Shown: positions 34,202-43,929, numbered from the stretch's first letter. The stretch: DNA of 64,000 bases from MED-G105 sp038522945 (GCA_038522945.1 JBCBJV010000008.1:1-64000), one strand, 5' to 3'. Program-made: numbers and translations. The notes: generated by a model from the sequence alone, not told the origin.

Positions 34202-35146
34202 ATGGCTGGCCGCGCCGGTGTAGATACTCATCAAGTCAGTCTCTTGCCTGTCCTTTGGCAGGGCGAGCTTGGCCTACCCGAACGGCGAACGGTGAGAGCC
34301 TTTGAAGGCAGTGGAATTGATCTGAAAACTCGCAGCCAGATCGGCAATGAGACGCCTGTTGCCGTCGTCTTCGATACGACCCGCTCCAACCAACCGGCTG
34401 ACTTTCTTCGTGCCGCGCTTGGCTCGACTGCAAGGCGGTTCGCCGCCACTCGTCTCGGCGCGTTTGCGGTGATTGACCCAAAATCAACACCGGAAACAGT
34501 ACGGGCCTCGGGTATTGATAGTCGCAATGTGTTTCCAGCGACATGTCCCTGGCTGCTTGCTGATCATCTGAGTGCCCTTGAGGTGGTTCGTACACAGCTT
34601 TTAGCTCACCTCTCAGATGTCACCATCGACCGAGGTCGTCGCCATGCCGCGCGCCGTGCGATGCGAGCAGGCAGCAAGAGGCTAAGCAGGACCTGGGCGC
34701 AAGGCGAGCGCGCACAGGTTCTCATGGTCGCCCTGCCTTCTCCTTTTTCATTGGCCCTGTCGCAAGCGCTAAGCGGGCGGGGCTTAGAGGTCTCACGTTG
34801 TGCAACGGCAAAGCAAGCAACCACGCTACTCCACCGGTTCTCGTTTGAGGCTTGCGTCGTTTTGCCAAAGTCGCTTCAAGACCCCCTGCTCCCGTTTGCC
34901 CATGCGGTCGGTCGCATTGCCCACAGTCCCGACATCAAAACCTATGTGCGGGCAAAGCCGCTGCCGATTGAGCTTAATGACCTCGCGGGGTTATCGCAGA
35001 GGGAATGCACACGTGAAACTCACATTGCGCCACCCAAAGCCTTCTCTGCGATGGACCCAGAACTCTTGGCTAACGTCATCGGCGCCGGCGCCCGTCTTAG
35101 TCAGTATGCGGGGCTGAGCCGAGCCCTCGCTGCTTGTGCCGCTTAA
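34202..35146 (+). CDS. Unrecognised protein with two receiver-like segments
   Basis: A 314-residue protein not assigned to a family. Two stretches look like degenerate response-regulator receiver folds: about residues 50-95 (TPVAVVFDTTRSNQPADFL followed by RLGAFAVIDP) and 175-225 (RAQVLMVALPSPFSLALSQAL, GRGLEVSRCATAKQATTLL, FEACVVLP). Neither keeps a convincing phosphoacceptor aspartate. A basic helix (RGRRHAARRAMRAGSKRL) lies between them. No output domain is seen. Its stop codon shares bases with the convergent mfd stop in the palindrome TTAA. A link to signalling is inference only. Confidence 0.6.
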   Translation: MAGRAGVDTHQVSLLPVLWQGELGLPERRTVRAFEGSGIDLKTRSQIGNETPVAVVFDTTRSNQPADFLRAALGSTARRFAATRLGAFAVIDPKSTPETVRASGIDSRNVFPATCPWLLADHLSALEVVRTQLLAHLSDVTIDRGRRHAARRAMRAGSKRLSRTWAQGERAQVLMVALPSPFSLALSQALSGRGLEVSRCATAKQATTLLHRFSFEACVVLPKSLQDPLLPFAHAVGRIAHSPDIKTYVRAKPLPIELNDLAGLSQRECTRETHIAPPKAFSAMDPELLANVIGAGARLSQYAGLSRALAACAA

Positions 35147-38100
35147 GTATCGTCGTTGGCGATATCTTCAAGCAGTGCCAGGACACGCTTACACCCTTTC
35201 AGCCGCGCTTTTTCATCGGGCCAGTTCTGCTGGAAAACGAGCTTTTGGTCAGGGCGGAGCTTCACGTCATACGGAGACTGAGCAATGAACTCCACGAGCC
35301 CTGCCGGGTTGGCAAATTCATTGTTCCGGAAGGCGACCAACGCCCCGCGCGGGCCGGCGTCGATCTTTGCAACTCCGGTCCGCCGACATTGCTCACGTAT
35401 ACTGACAATCTTCAGAAGATGCTCGACCTCTTCTGGCAGCCGCCCGAACCGGTCCACCAGCTCAACTGCCATGCCGTCGATATCTGCATCGGTTCTGAGG
35501 TCACCGAGCCTTCGATAAAGTCCCATACGGACAGTCAGATCCGCCACATAGTCTTCCGGGATCAAGACCGATGTACCGATATTGATCTGCGGTGACCATT
35601 GATCATCATTAGGGTCTTCGCCGTCTTTCAGTTCCGCAACAGCTTCTTCAAGCATGTGCTGGTAAAGCTCCACGCCCACCTCCTTCACCTGGCCGGACTG
35701 CTCTTCACCCAGAAGGTTCCCCGCGCCGCGAATATCGAGATCGTGAGAGGCCAAAGTGAACCCTGCACCAAGGGAGTCCAGTGACTGCATAACCTTCAGA
35801 CGCCGTTCGGCCCCGTCGGTCAGCGCCTTGCGCGGACTTGTCGTCAAGTAAGCGTAAGCGCGCTGCTTTGACCGACCTACCCGGCCGCGCAGCTGGTAGA
35901 GCTGTGCCAGTCCGAATTGATCCGCCCGGTGAATGATCATGGAGTTTGCCGTGGGGATATCGAGGCCTGACTCAATGATCGTCGTCGAAACCAACACATC
36001 AAATTTGCCGTCATAGAAGGCATTCATGGTGTCTTCCAGCTCGCCGCCAGGCATTTGTCCGTGGGCGATCTTAAAGCGAACTTCTGGCACGCTTTCAGTG
36101 AGAAACTCCGCGATCCCCGTCAGATCGGAAATGCGCGGAGCCACATAAAAACTCTGTCCACCGCGGTAATGTTCACGCAGCAGCGTCTCGCGCGCGATCA
36201 CCGGATCAAACGGGCCCACATTTGTTCGAACCGCAAGGCGGTCCACCGGTGGGGTCGCGATCAGCGACAGATCGCGGATCCCGCTCATGGCCAATTGCAG
36301 CGTACGCGGAATAGGGGTCGCGGTCAGGGTTAGAACATGGGTGTCAGAACGATACTCTTTCAGCCGCTCTTTGTGCTTCACACCAAAGCGCTGCTCTTCA
36401 TCAACAATGATCAGGCCGAGATCGCGGAACTTGATGGACTTGGCGAGCAACGCATGGGTGCCAACAATAATGTCCACCTCCCCGCTGGTGAGCCCTTCGC
36501 GGGTTTTCGTGGCGTCCGCTGACGAGACGAGCCGAGAAAGCGGTCGCACATTGACAGGGAAGCCTTTGAACCGCTGCGCAAAGTTCTTGTGGTGTTGCCG
36601 CGCCAGCAAAGTCGTCGGGGCAATCACGGCCACTTGCCGCCCTGTCATAGCGACGACGAAGGCCGCTCGCAGGGCGACCTCCGTTTTTCCGAAGCCCACA
36701 TCTCCGCAGACAAGCCGATCCATCGGGCGGCCCTTGGCGAAGTCTTCCATTACGTCAGCAATGGCGTTTTCCTGGTCTTCTGTTTCCGTATACGGAAAAC
36801 GCGCGCAGAACTCATCATAAGCACCGGACGGCGGTGCCAGTTCATCGGTCTTTTTCAACTCCCGCTTGGCGGCAATGGCGATCAACTGCTCGGCAAGCAT
36901 CCGGATGCGCTCGCGCATCTTCGCTTTGCGGCCCTGCCACCCGGCCCCGCCCAGCTTGTCCAGATTAGCCGAGGGGTCTTCAGAGCCAAATCGAGAGAGG
37001 AGATCAATATTCTCTACCGGGAGAAACAGCTTATCCCCGCCGGCGTATTCGAGCTCAAGGCAATCGTGCGGCGCGCTTTGTACATCCAGGGTTTTAAGGC
37101 CGATATAGCGGCCAATCCCATGATCCACGTGGACTATGAGGTCACCCAATTGGAGACTGGACGCCTCCGTAAGGAAATTGTCAGCACGCTTGCGGCGCGT
37201 CTTGCGCACCAACCGGTCGCCGAGGATGTCTTGCTCAGAGATAAAGGCGAGAGCATCGGTCTCAAAACCCTGTTCAAGAGCAAGCTCTACAATATTGATC
37301 GGCGATGAGGCTGCCTCGGCGTTGCGCCAGTCTGTAAACTCACCGATCCCTGATATGCCATGGTCTTCCAAGACCGTCCGCATACGGTCCGCGGATCCTG
37401 TGGACGAGCACGCAATGAAGACCTTTTTACCCGCTTCAACGAGCGTACCCGCATGCTTGCGCACTGCATCGAAAACGCTTTTGGTATCGACTGCGCGTTC
37501 AGCGGCGAAATTATAGCCTACCTTTGACTGGAGGGAGAAAATCCGTTGACTCTCAGCCGGTGAGAACGGTGTCAGCCGTCGCAGCGGAACACTGGCCAGT
37601 GCCTCGCGCCATTCTCCGTCTGCAAAGTAAAGGGCGGAGGGCTCGAGGGGTCGATAAGCTGGAGCGGCAAACTCAGCGGACTTGCCCTTTGGTGTATCCA
37701 AGTCTTCCGCACGCGCATTGTAGTAGTCATTGACAGTCTCAAAGCGACTTTCTGTGGCTTCATCGAGTTGGTGTTCGGTGAAGAAAAGCCCGCCTGCGCA
37801 AAACGAGAAAAGGGTACCCGTTGACGGATAATAAAGCGGGAGCCAATGCTCCATCCCGGCATATTTGCGCCCGGCGCTCACCGCCTCATAGACCGGATCC
37901 TCGCTGGCACCGCCAAACTTTTCCCGGAAGCCTTTTCGGAAGCTGGCAATGGTCTCGTCGGTCAGGAGGACTTCCGTTGCCGCGCCGAGGTCAATGCGCT
38001 GCAACTGTCGGGTCGTAAGCTGGGTCACAGGATCGAAAGAGCGAATGGTCTCCAATTGATCGCCGAAGAAATCGAGCCGGATCGGTTCCTCTGACCCTGG

Positions 38101-38646
38101 CGCAAAAATATCGACTAGCCCCCCTCGTACCGCAAATTCTCCTGGCTCACGTACTGTGCTGGCGCGGGTGTAGCCGTTTGCCGCGAGATACCCGTTTAGT
38201 CGGTCCATGACGACGGTTTCGCCGGGACGGGTAGAGAATGCCGCCGCTTCCACGGTTGAGCGAGGGGGCGTGCGCTGAAGGATCGCGTTGATGGACGTTA
38301 TCAAGATCAGCGGCTCATCATCAGCACGGACGGTGAGCGCGGAGAGCGTCGCCATCCGCGCTGCCGAAACGGCAGGTGACGGCGAGACCCGGTCATAGGG
38401 CAGGCAATCCCAAGCGGGGAACTCAAGGCGAGGAATGTCGGGCGCAAAAAACTCCAGCCTATCGGCGACTGCACTAAGACCGTTGGCGTCCTTCGCTATG
38501 TAAACGATCAGCCCCTTGCGCGTGCGCGCCGCCTCGGCGATGGCGATCGCGTCGACGCCTTCGACTGCATCGAATACCTCAAATGAGGCATCGCTGGTCC
38601 ACGCATCGTGGGCGCTGATCCGGGCGGTTCCGGAGACTAAAGTCAT
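35143..38646 (-). CDS. mfd: Transcription-repair coupling factor
   Basis: A 1167-residue SF2 translocase that removes stalled RNA polymerase and recruits UvrA. The UvrB-homology module is N-terminal. The RNA polymerase-interacting domain is near 500 (GDLIVHVDHGIGRYIGL). The helicase core has GDVGFGKTEVALRAAF (Walker A), DEEQRFGVKHKERLK (DEEQ box) and LTATPIPRTLQLAMSG. The RecG-like motor end shows LYQLRGRVGRSKQRAYAYL. The C-terminal domain contacts UvrA. The length is normal. Together with sdhE and recG it forms a block common in alphaproteobacteria. Confidence 0.97.
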   Translation of the reverse strand: MTLVSGTARISAHDAWTSDASFEVFDAVEGVDAIAIAEAARTRKGLIVYIAKDANGLSAVADRLEFFAPDIPRLEFPAWDCLPYDRVSPSPAVSAARMATLSALTVRADDEPLILITSINAILQRTPPRSTVEAAAFSTRPGETVVMDRLNGYLAANGYTRASTVREPGEFAVRGGLVDIFAPGSEEPIRLDFFGDQLETIRSFDPVTQLTTRQLQRIDLGAATEVLLTDETIASFRKGFREKFGGASEDPVYEAVSAGRKYAGMEHWLPLYYPSTGTLFSFCAGGLFFTEHQLDEATESRFETVNDYYNARAEDLDTPKGKSAEFAAPAYRPLEPSALYFADGEWREALASVPLRRLTPFSPAESQRIFSLQSKVGYNFAAERAVDTKSVFDAVRKHAGTLVEAGKKVFIACSSTGSADRMRTVLEDHGISGIGEFTDWRNAEAASSPINIVELALEQGFETDALAFISEQDILGDRLVRKTRRKRADNFLTEASSLQLGDLIVHVDHGIGRYIGLKTLDVQSAPHDCLELEYAGGDKLFLPVENIDLLSRFGSEDPSANLDKLGGAGWQGRKAKMRERIRMLAEQLIAIAAKRELKKTDELAPPSGAYDEFCARFPYTETEDQENAIADVMEDFAKGRPMDRLVCGDVGFGKTEVALRAAFVVAMTGRQVAVIAPTTLLARQHHKNFAQRFKGFPVNVRPLSRLVSSADATKTREGLTSGEVDIIVGTHALLAKSIKFRDLGLIIVDEEQRFGVKHKERLKEYRSDTHVLTLTATPIPRTLQLAMSGIRDLSLIATPPVDRLAVRTNVGPFDPVIARETLLREHYRGGQSFYVAPRISDLTGIAEFLTESVPEVRFKIAHGQMPGGELEDTMNAFYDGKFDVLVSTTIIESGLDIPTANSMIIHRADQFGLAQLYQLRGRVGRSKQRAYAYLTTSPRKALTDGAERRLKVMQSLDSLGAGFTLASHDLDIRGAGNLLGEEQSGQVKEVGVELYQHMLEEAVAELKDGEDPNDDQWSPQINIGTSVLIPEDYVADLTVRMGLYRRLGDLRTDADIDGMAVELVDRFGRLPEEVEHLLKIVSIREQCRRTGVAKIDAGPRGALVAFRNNEFANPAGLVEFIAQSPYDVKLRPDQKLVFQQNWPDEKARLKGCKRVLALLEDIANDDT

Positions 38647-38743
38647 TGCGTTGTGGCTCGCCAGATGAGCGCAAGCGATAGGCCCGCGCAGGGTAAAGGG
38701 CCGCGTCGTCTAGCGTGCCTGAAGGCGTTGTTCAAGTATGCGC

Positions 38744-39031
38744 TCAACCGCGCCTTGGCGCGGTGATTTCGGCTACATTAAAAGCCTGGAGCTGCTCAAA
38801 GACAGGACCTGAGACATTCGCTGGCGGCTGGCTTGTGCCGATGATCCAGCCATAAAGATCATGATCAGAGATCCCAAGCAGCTCTTCGAATTCGGTGAGC
38901 TCCGCGGGCGTCATTTGAGGCACATGGGCCGCCGCAAACCCACCAATGTAAAGGTCAGCTTCGCGAAACCCGCGGTACTTCGCTCGGTGCATCAGTTGTT
39001 TGCGCTTCAGATCAAGGTCTTGGTTTTCCAT
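38744..39031 (-). CDS. sdhE: FAD assembly factor of succinate dehydrogenase
   Basis: A 95-residue protein of the SdhE/Sdh5 family, which helps attach FAD to succinate dehydrogenase. The signature RKQLMHRAKYRGFREADLYIGGFA is visible; SdhE proteins have an RGxxE-type motif, here RGFREAD. The LTEFEELLGISDHDLYGWI segment also fits. It lies 97 bases upstream of mfd on the same strand and is divergent from recG, a neighbourhood typical of alphaproteobacteria. Confidence 0.92.
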   Translation of the reverse strand: MENQDLDLKRKQLMHRAKYRGFREADLYIGGFAAAHVPQMTPAELTEFEELLGISDHDLYGWIIGTSQPPANVSGPVFEQLQAFNVAEITAPRRG

Positions 39032-39110
39032 CTCACCCGTCTAGCCAGTTTACCCGCGCCGATAAAGCGTGCGAATTGTCTCTCTCCGTGACGCTCTGCC
39101 ATTGAGAATT

Positions 39111-41204
39111 ATGCGCCCTGCTCTGCTCAATCCCTTGTTTGCTGACCTCACTGCGCTCACTGGCGTGGGGCCGAAATCAGCAGCGCTGATAAGCAAGGTC
39201 TCGGGCCCGCGAATTGTCGATGTCATGTTTACGCGGCCGTTCGGGTTCATCGACCGGTCCCACCGGCCCCTGCTGGACCAGACCGTGCCCGGCGAGCTGG
39301 CGACCGTGACTGTGACCGTTGACCGACACGAGCCGCCGCCAGTGAAAGCGCGCCCCTACCGGGTGATCTGCACCGATGAAACCGGCTTTCTGGTCCTGGT
39401 CTTCTTCAGACCACATGTGGACTATCTCCTCGACAAGCTTCCTGTCGGTGGCAAGGTCATCGTCAGTGGCAAGATTGAAGATTATAATGGGTCGCGGCAA
39501 ATGACCCACCCGGATCATATTGTCGCCGAAGAGGAAGCGGCAAACCTGCCAGAATTTGATTCGGTCTATCCTTTGACCCATGGACTTGCTCAGTCTACGG
39601 TGCAAAAGGCTGTCCGCCAGAGCTTGAAGCGGCTGCCCGCTTTGCCTGAATGGATCGGCCCCGACTGGCTGGATAAAAACAATTGGCCATCATTTGAGGA
39701 AGCGATGACCGCGCTTCATCTACCCGCATCCAAACTCGACACCAGCGGCAGCTCGAAAGCGAATGAGCGCCTTGCGTATGACGAGTTTCTCTCAAACCAG
39801 CTGGCCTTACGCTTGATCCGGGCCGACCGACGTCGCCGGAATGGGCGCACGTCACGGATTGCAACGGACCTGCGCCAGAAAGTGCGCGATGCCCTGCCCT
39901 ATAAGCTCACCGGGTCTCAGGAAACCGTTATTGCCGAAATCGACAACGACATGGCCTCGGACGAGCGCATGGTTCGCCTGGTTCAGGGGGATGTGGGCTC
40001 CGGCAAGACGCTGGTGGCGTTCTTTGCCGCCCTCAACACCATCGCCAGTGGAAGACAAGCAGCTCTCATGGCACCGACAGAAATCCTCGCCCGTCAGCAT
40101 GCGGAGAGCCTTGAAGAGCTGTGCGATGTCACGGGGCTCACAAGCCTTGTCCTGACCGGCCGGGACAAAGGCCAGGAGCGCGAGGCCAAACTCACGGGCA
40201 TAAGCAAAGGCTATGTGGATCTGGTGATCGGCACGCACGCCCTCTTTCAGGAGAGTGTCGAGTTTGCCGATCTCGGCCTTGCCATCGTGGATGAACAACA
40301 CAGGTTCGGGGTGCACCAGCGCATGTCACTGTCTTCAAAAGGAGCCACCACGGGCGCCATTGCGGATATGCTGGTGATGACCGCAACGCCAATCCCTCGC
40401 ACACTGGCCCTTGCTGGCTATGGCGATATGGACTTCAGCGCCATCACCGAAAAGCCCCCGGGTCGCAAACCCATTGAGACACGGACAATTCCCCTTCAGC
40501 GCACAGACGAAGTGCAAGCCGCTGTGAGACGAGCAGTAGAAAAGGGCGAGCAGGTCTACTGGGTCTGTCCTCTTGTGGAGGAAAGCGATGTCTCCGATCT
40601 GACGTCCGCAGAGACCCGAGCCGCCACGTTGAAAGAAACACTCGGTGAACAAGTGGGGCTCATTCACGGAAAAATGGCACCGACGGAAAAAGATCATGTA
40701 ATGGCCGAATTTGCAGCCGGTACCCGGTCGGTTCTCGTGGCAACAACCGTGATCGAGGTGGGCGTGAACGTGCCGAACGCGACCGTTATGGTCATAGAGC
40801 ACGCAGAGCGCTTCGGCCTTGCCCAGCTTCATCAATTGCGTGGCCGGGTCGGGCGCGGCAGCAAGGCGGGGGTGTGCCTGCTGCTCTATAAAAGCCCCAT
40901 CGGCGATGTTGCTAAGGCGCGCCTTTCCATGATGCGCGAGACCAATGACGGGTTCCGCATTGCCGAGGAAGATCTGCGGTTGCGCGGTGCCGGTGATTTG
41001 CTGGGGGCAGCACAATCTGGCCTCCCCCGCTTCAGGCTGGGCGACCCGGCTAATCAGTCGGACTTACTCAAGGCCGCGAACGACGACGCAAAGATGATCG
41101 TCGAGCAGGATCCGACCCTGGCAACCGAGCGCGGTCAGGCACTGCGGATTCTGTTGTACCTCTTCGGGCAGGACCAATCAGTCCGCTTGCTTGGAGCGGG
41201 CTAA
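39111..41204 (+). CDS. recG: ATP-dependent DNA helicase RecG
   Basis: A 697-residue fork-remodelling helicase. The N-terminal wedge domain (about 1-160) contains ALTGVGPKSAALI. The helicase core has GDVGSGKTLVAFFAAL (Walker A), DEQHRFGVHQRMSL (DEQH) and MTATPIPRTLALAGYGD. The C-terminal part has LHQLRGRVGRGSKAG. The ATG at 39111 is preferred over an upstream GTG because it gives the family length of about 693. It is divergent from sdhE and ends with a run of A after the stop. Confidence 0.96.
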   Translation: MRPALLNPLFADLTALTGVGPKSAALISKVSGPRIVDVMFTRPFGFIDRSHRPLLDQTVPGELATVTVTVDRHEPPPVKARPYRVICTDETGFLVLVFFRPHVDYLLDKLPVGGKVIVSGKIEDYNGSRQMTHPDHIVAEEEAANLPEFDSVYPLTHGLAQSTVQKAVRQSLKRLPALPEWIGPDWLDKNNWPSFEEAMTALHLPASKLDTSGSSKANERLAYDEFLSNQLALRLIRADRRRRNGRTSRIATDLRQKVRDALPYKLTGSQETVIAEIDNDMASDERMVRLVQGDVGSGKTLVAFFAALNTIASGRQAALMAPTEILARQHAESLEELCDVTGLTSLVLTGRDKGQEREAKLTGISKGYVDLVIGTHALFQESVEFADLGLAIVDEQHRFGVHQRMSLSSKGATTGAIADMLVMTATPIPRTLALAGYGDMDFSAITEKPPGRKPIETRTIPLQRTDEVQAAVRRAVEKGEQVYWVCPLVEESDVSDLTSAETRAATLKETLGEQVGLIHGKMAPTEKDHVMAEFAAGTRSVLVATTVIEVGVNVPNATVMVIEHAERFGLAQLHQLRGRVGRGSKAGVCLLLYKSPIGDVAKARLSMMRETNDGFRIAEEDLRLRGAGDLLGAAQSGLPRFRLGDPANQSDLLKAANDDAKMIVEQDPTLATERGQALRILLYLFGQDQSVRLLGAG

Positions 41205-41258
41205 AAAAACTTATCGAACACCCTCGATGTGCCCCTATACTCGCAGTGATGATGGCCC

Positions 41259-41288
41259 TGATCGATAGATGGGTCTCACATGATCGAT
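41259..41288 (+). promoter_or_regulatory. Direct repeat of TGATCGAT upstream of katG
   Basis: Two exact copies of TGATCGAT occur at 41259-41266 and 41281-41288, 22 bases apart, about two helical turns. They lie 145-175 bases upstream of the katG start. They may be operator half-sites, but no known motif is matched and chance is possible. Confidence 0.25.
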
Positions 41289-41432
41289 TTTCCCACTGGC
41301 GCATATGTGAATTTCCACTTGGACCGTTACCCAAGACACCGGGTATGCAATACGCCTAAACCCATGTTCAGCGCCCGCGCGCGACACGTCTTGCGGGTAA
41401 TCGGCGTCCCGCCAATCAGAGGAGAGGAACAC

Positions 41433-43745
41433 GTGACATCATTCCGGAGAGTAGCGTTTGCAACCGCGTCAACTATGGCGCTCGCATTTGGCCTGTCTGC
41501 TTGTGGCGGAAGCGAAACCAAAACAGCGGAAGATCCTGCAGTGGCGACGCCAGCTGAAACGCCGGCGCCGAGTGTGGAGAACAATCCGATCGATACTGCC
41601 AGCGGGTCTGCTGAGTACATCCAGTCAAATGACCGATGGTGGCCAGAAAACCTCGACCTCACAATCCTGCGTCAGAACGCTGACGACCGTGATCCTAATG
41701 GTGATTTTGACTACGCTGAAGCCTTCGCCAGCCTCGACCTTGCGGAACTGAAGTCAGAAATCGCAGCCGTCATGACCGAGTCCCAGGATTGGTGGCCGGC
41801 TGACTATGGCCACTACGGGCCTTTCTTTATTCGAATGGCCTGGCACAGCGCCGGCACATATCGGACAGCCGATGGCCGCGGCGGCGCCGGTGCTGGTCAA
41901 CAGCGTTTTGAGCCCCTCAATAGCTGGCCAGACAACACCAACCTCGACAAGGCGCAGCGTCTCCTTTGGCCAATCAAGCAGAAATACGGCCGCAGCATTT
42001 CCTGGGCCGACCTGATGGTCCTGACGGGCAATGTGGCCCTGGAAAGCATGGGCTTTGAGACCTACGGCTTCGCGGGTGGGCGTGTTGATGCCTGGGAACC
42101 AGACCTTGTCTACTGGGGACCGGAGAATGAATTCCTGGCTGATGAGCGCTATTCAGGCGACCGCAAACTACAAAACCCCCTCGCGGCGGTGCAGATGGGT
42201 CTGATCTACGTGAATCCGGAAGGCCCGAACGGAAACCCTGATCCGCTCGCTGCAGCCCAGGATATCCGCGAGACATTCGGCCGGATGGCCATGAACGATG
42301 AAGAGACCGTCGCCCTCATTGCGGGCGGCCACACCTTCGGCAAGGCCCACGGGGCCCATAATCCCGGAGACTGCGTCGGACCGGAACCGGCTGCGGCCCC
42401 CGTCAACCAGCAAGGCATTGGCTGGAAGAACGAGTGCGGTACCGGCAAGGGCGTCGACACGGTCACCAGCGGGCTTGAAGGCGCTTGGACATCGACACCC
42501 ATCAGTTGGTCAAGCCAGTATCTGGATAACCTCTTCCAATTCGAGTGGGTCCAGACCAAGAGCCCTGCAGGGGCGACGCAGTGGATCCCGGCGGACGGTC
42601 AGGCTGAAGGTACGGTCCCCGATGCCCATGACCCTTCCCGGACCCACACCCCGATCATGTTCACCACGGACCTCTCGCTGAAGGTCGATCCGAGCTACAA
42701 AGAGATCTCCCAGCGCTTCCAGAAAGACCCCGACGCCTTCCAGCTGGCTTTCGCGAAAGCATGGTTCAAGCTGACCCACCGGGATATGGGTCCGCGCGCA
42801 CGGTATCTAGGGTCGGAAGTCCCATCAGAGGCCCTCATTTGGCAGGATCCGATTCCCGCCGTCGACCACAATCTCGTGGACAGCGACGACATCGCCGCTC
42901 TTAAAGCGGAAGTTCTGAACACTGACCTGACCGTGAGCGAGCTTGTTAAAGCGGCCTGGGCGTCTGCCTCCACCTATCGGGAGACGGACAAGCGCGGCGG
43001 CGCAAACGGCGCTCGCGTGCGTCTTGCCCCCCAGAAAGATTGGGCCGTGAACGATCCCGACAGCCTGACGAAAGTCATTGCGGTGCTCGACCAGATCGCC
43101 ACTGACTTCAATGAAGGTCAAGCGGGCGGCAAGAAGATCTCTCTTGCCGACATGATTGTCCTCGGCGGCGCTGCAGCGATCGAAAAAGCCGCAGCGGATG
43201 CTGGTACTGAAATCACCGTTCCGTTCACGCCGGGCCGGATGGATGCCGCTCAAACCCAGACCGATGTCAATTCTTTCGCGGTTCTGGAACCAACCGCAGA
43301 CGGGTTTCGGAATTATATCGGCAATAATGATCCGTCAGCGGCCGCTGACATGCTGGTGAACCGCGCTGATTTCCTCGATCTTACCGTACCGCAAATGACA
43401 GTCCTGGTCGGTGGCCTGCGCTCCCTCGGGGCAAACGCAGGCGAGGCGGCCCATGGCGTCTTCACCGATGCGCCTGGCCAGCTTTCCAATGACTTCTTTG
43501 TCAATCTCCTCAGTATGGCAACAGAATGGCAACCTTCTGAAACCGCCGGTGTTTACAATGGCGTTGATCGGACCAGCGGCGAGACGAAATGGACCGCAAC
43601 GGATGTGGACTTGGTCTTTGGCTCAAACTCTGAGCTACGCGCGGTGGCTGAATCCTATGCGTATGCTGAAAGTGCTTTTACGGAAGACTTTGTTGAGGCG
43701 TGGGTCAAAGTCATGAACAATGACCGCTTTGACCTGGAGAGTTGA
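41433..43745 (+). CDS. katG: Catalase-peroxidase with predicted lipoprotein signal
   Basis: A 770-residue bifunctional haem enzyme. The GTG start has GGAGAGG five bases upstream and gives a signal with lipobox LSAC, Cys24 being the acylation site. A linker of Pro/Ala/Thr/Glu follows (about 25-60). Arg134, Trp137 and His138 sit in RMAWHSAGTYR. Tyr259 is in MGLIYVNPEG and Met285 is in GRMAMND, so the Trp-Tyr-Met adduct spacing (122 and 26) is conserved. Proximal His300 is in AGGHTFGKAHG. Most KatG proteins are cytoplasmic, so export as a lipoprotein is unusual. A strong terminator follows. Confidence 0.93.
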   Translation: MTSFRRVAFATASTMALAFGLSACGGSETKTAEDPAVATPAETPAPSVENNPIDTASGSAEYIQSNDRWWPENLDLTILRQNADDRDPNGDFDYAEAFASLDLAELKSEIAAVMTESQDWWPADYGHYGPFFIRMAWHSAGTYRTADGRGGAGAGQQRFEPLNSWPDNTNLDKAQRLLWPIKQKYGRSISWADLMVLTGNVALESMGFETYGFAGGRVDAWEPDLVYWGPENEFLADERYSGDRKLQNPLAAVQMGLIYVNPEGPNGNPDPLAAAQDIRETFGRMAMNDEETVALIAGGHTFGKAHGAHNPGDCVGPEPAAAPVNQQGIGWKNECGTGKGVDTVTSGLEGAWTSTPISWSSQYLDNLFQFEWVQTKSPAGATQWIPADGQAEGTVPDAHDPSRTHTPIMFTTDLSLKVDPSYKEISQRFQKDPDAFQLAFAKAWFKLTHRDMGPRARYLGSEVPSEALIWQDPIPAVDHNLVDSDDIAALKAEVLNTDLTVSELVKAAWASASTYRETDKRGGANGARVRLAPQKDWAVNDPDSLTKVIAVLDQIATDFNEGQAGGKKISLADMIVLGGAAAIEKAAADAGTEITVPFTPGRMDAAQTQTDVNSFAVLEPTADGFRNYIGNNDPSAAADMLVNRADFLDLTVPQMTVLVGGLRSLGANAGEAAHGVFTDAPGQLSNDFFVNLLSMATEWQPSETAGVYNGVDRTSGETKWTATDVDLVFGSNSELRAVAESYAYAESAFTEDFVEAWVKVMNNDRFDLES

Positions 43746-43780
43746 TCACACGCAATACAGCCAATAGGCCTTAAACCATT

Positions 43781-43812
43781 AACGCGAGGCACATTAGTCG
43801 CCTCGCGTTTTT
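43781..43812 (+). terminator. Intrinsic terminator after katG
   Basis: AACGCGAGGC (43781-43790) and GCCTCGCGTT (43800-43809) form a perfect ten-pair stem with a nine-base loop, followed by a T-run to 43812. It lies 36 bases after the katG stop. Confidence 0.92.
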
Positions 43813-43874
43813 CGTGCACTGAGCTTCATCATTAATGATGAAACCAATAGGGACACTTTCAACCAAGTAGGTCA

Positions 43875-43929
43875 ATTCGTACGCGAATATTCATGATGAA
43901 AAACGCCTGTTGAGGCGTTGACCCCCCCC
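43875..43929 (+). promoter_or_regulatory. Inverted repeats and C-tract before the sorting-tail protein gene
   Basis: ATTCG-TACG-CGAAT (43875-43888) is a 14-base dyad. AACGCC-TGTTGA-GGCGTT (43902-43919) is a six-pair hairpin. A tract of eight cytosines (43922-43929) follows directly. They lie 49-103 bases before the start and could be regulatory; the C-tract could be a slippage site. None matches a known motif. Confidence 0.35.

Noticed and set aside
36589..37308. 239-residue plus-strand frame opposite mfd
   Set aside because: Antisense to the conserved helicase region; no domain recognisable.
40335..41015. 226-residue minus-strand frame opposite recG
   Set aside because: Antisense to the conserved helicase C-terminal part; no domain or ribosome site.
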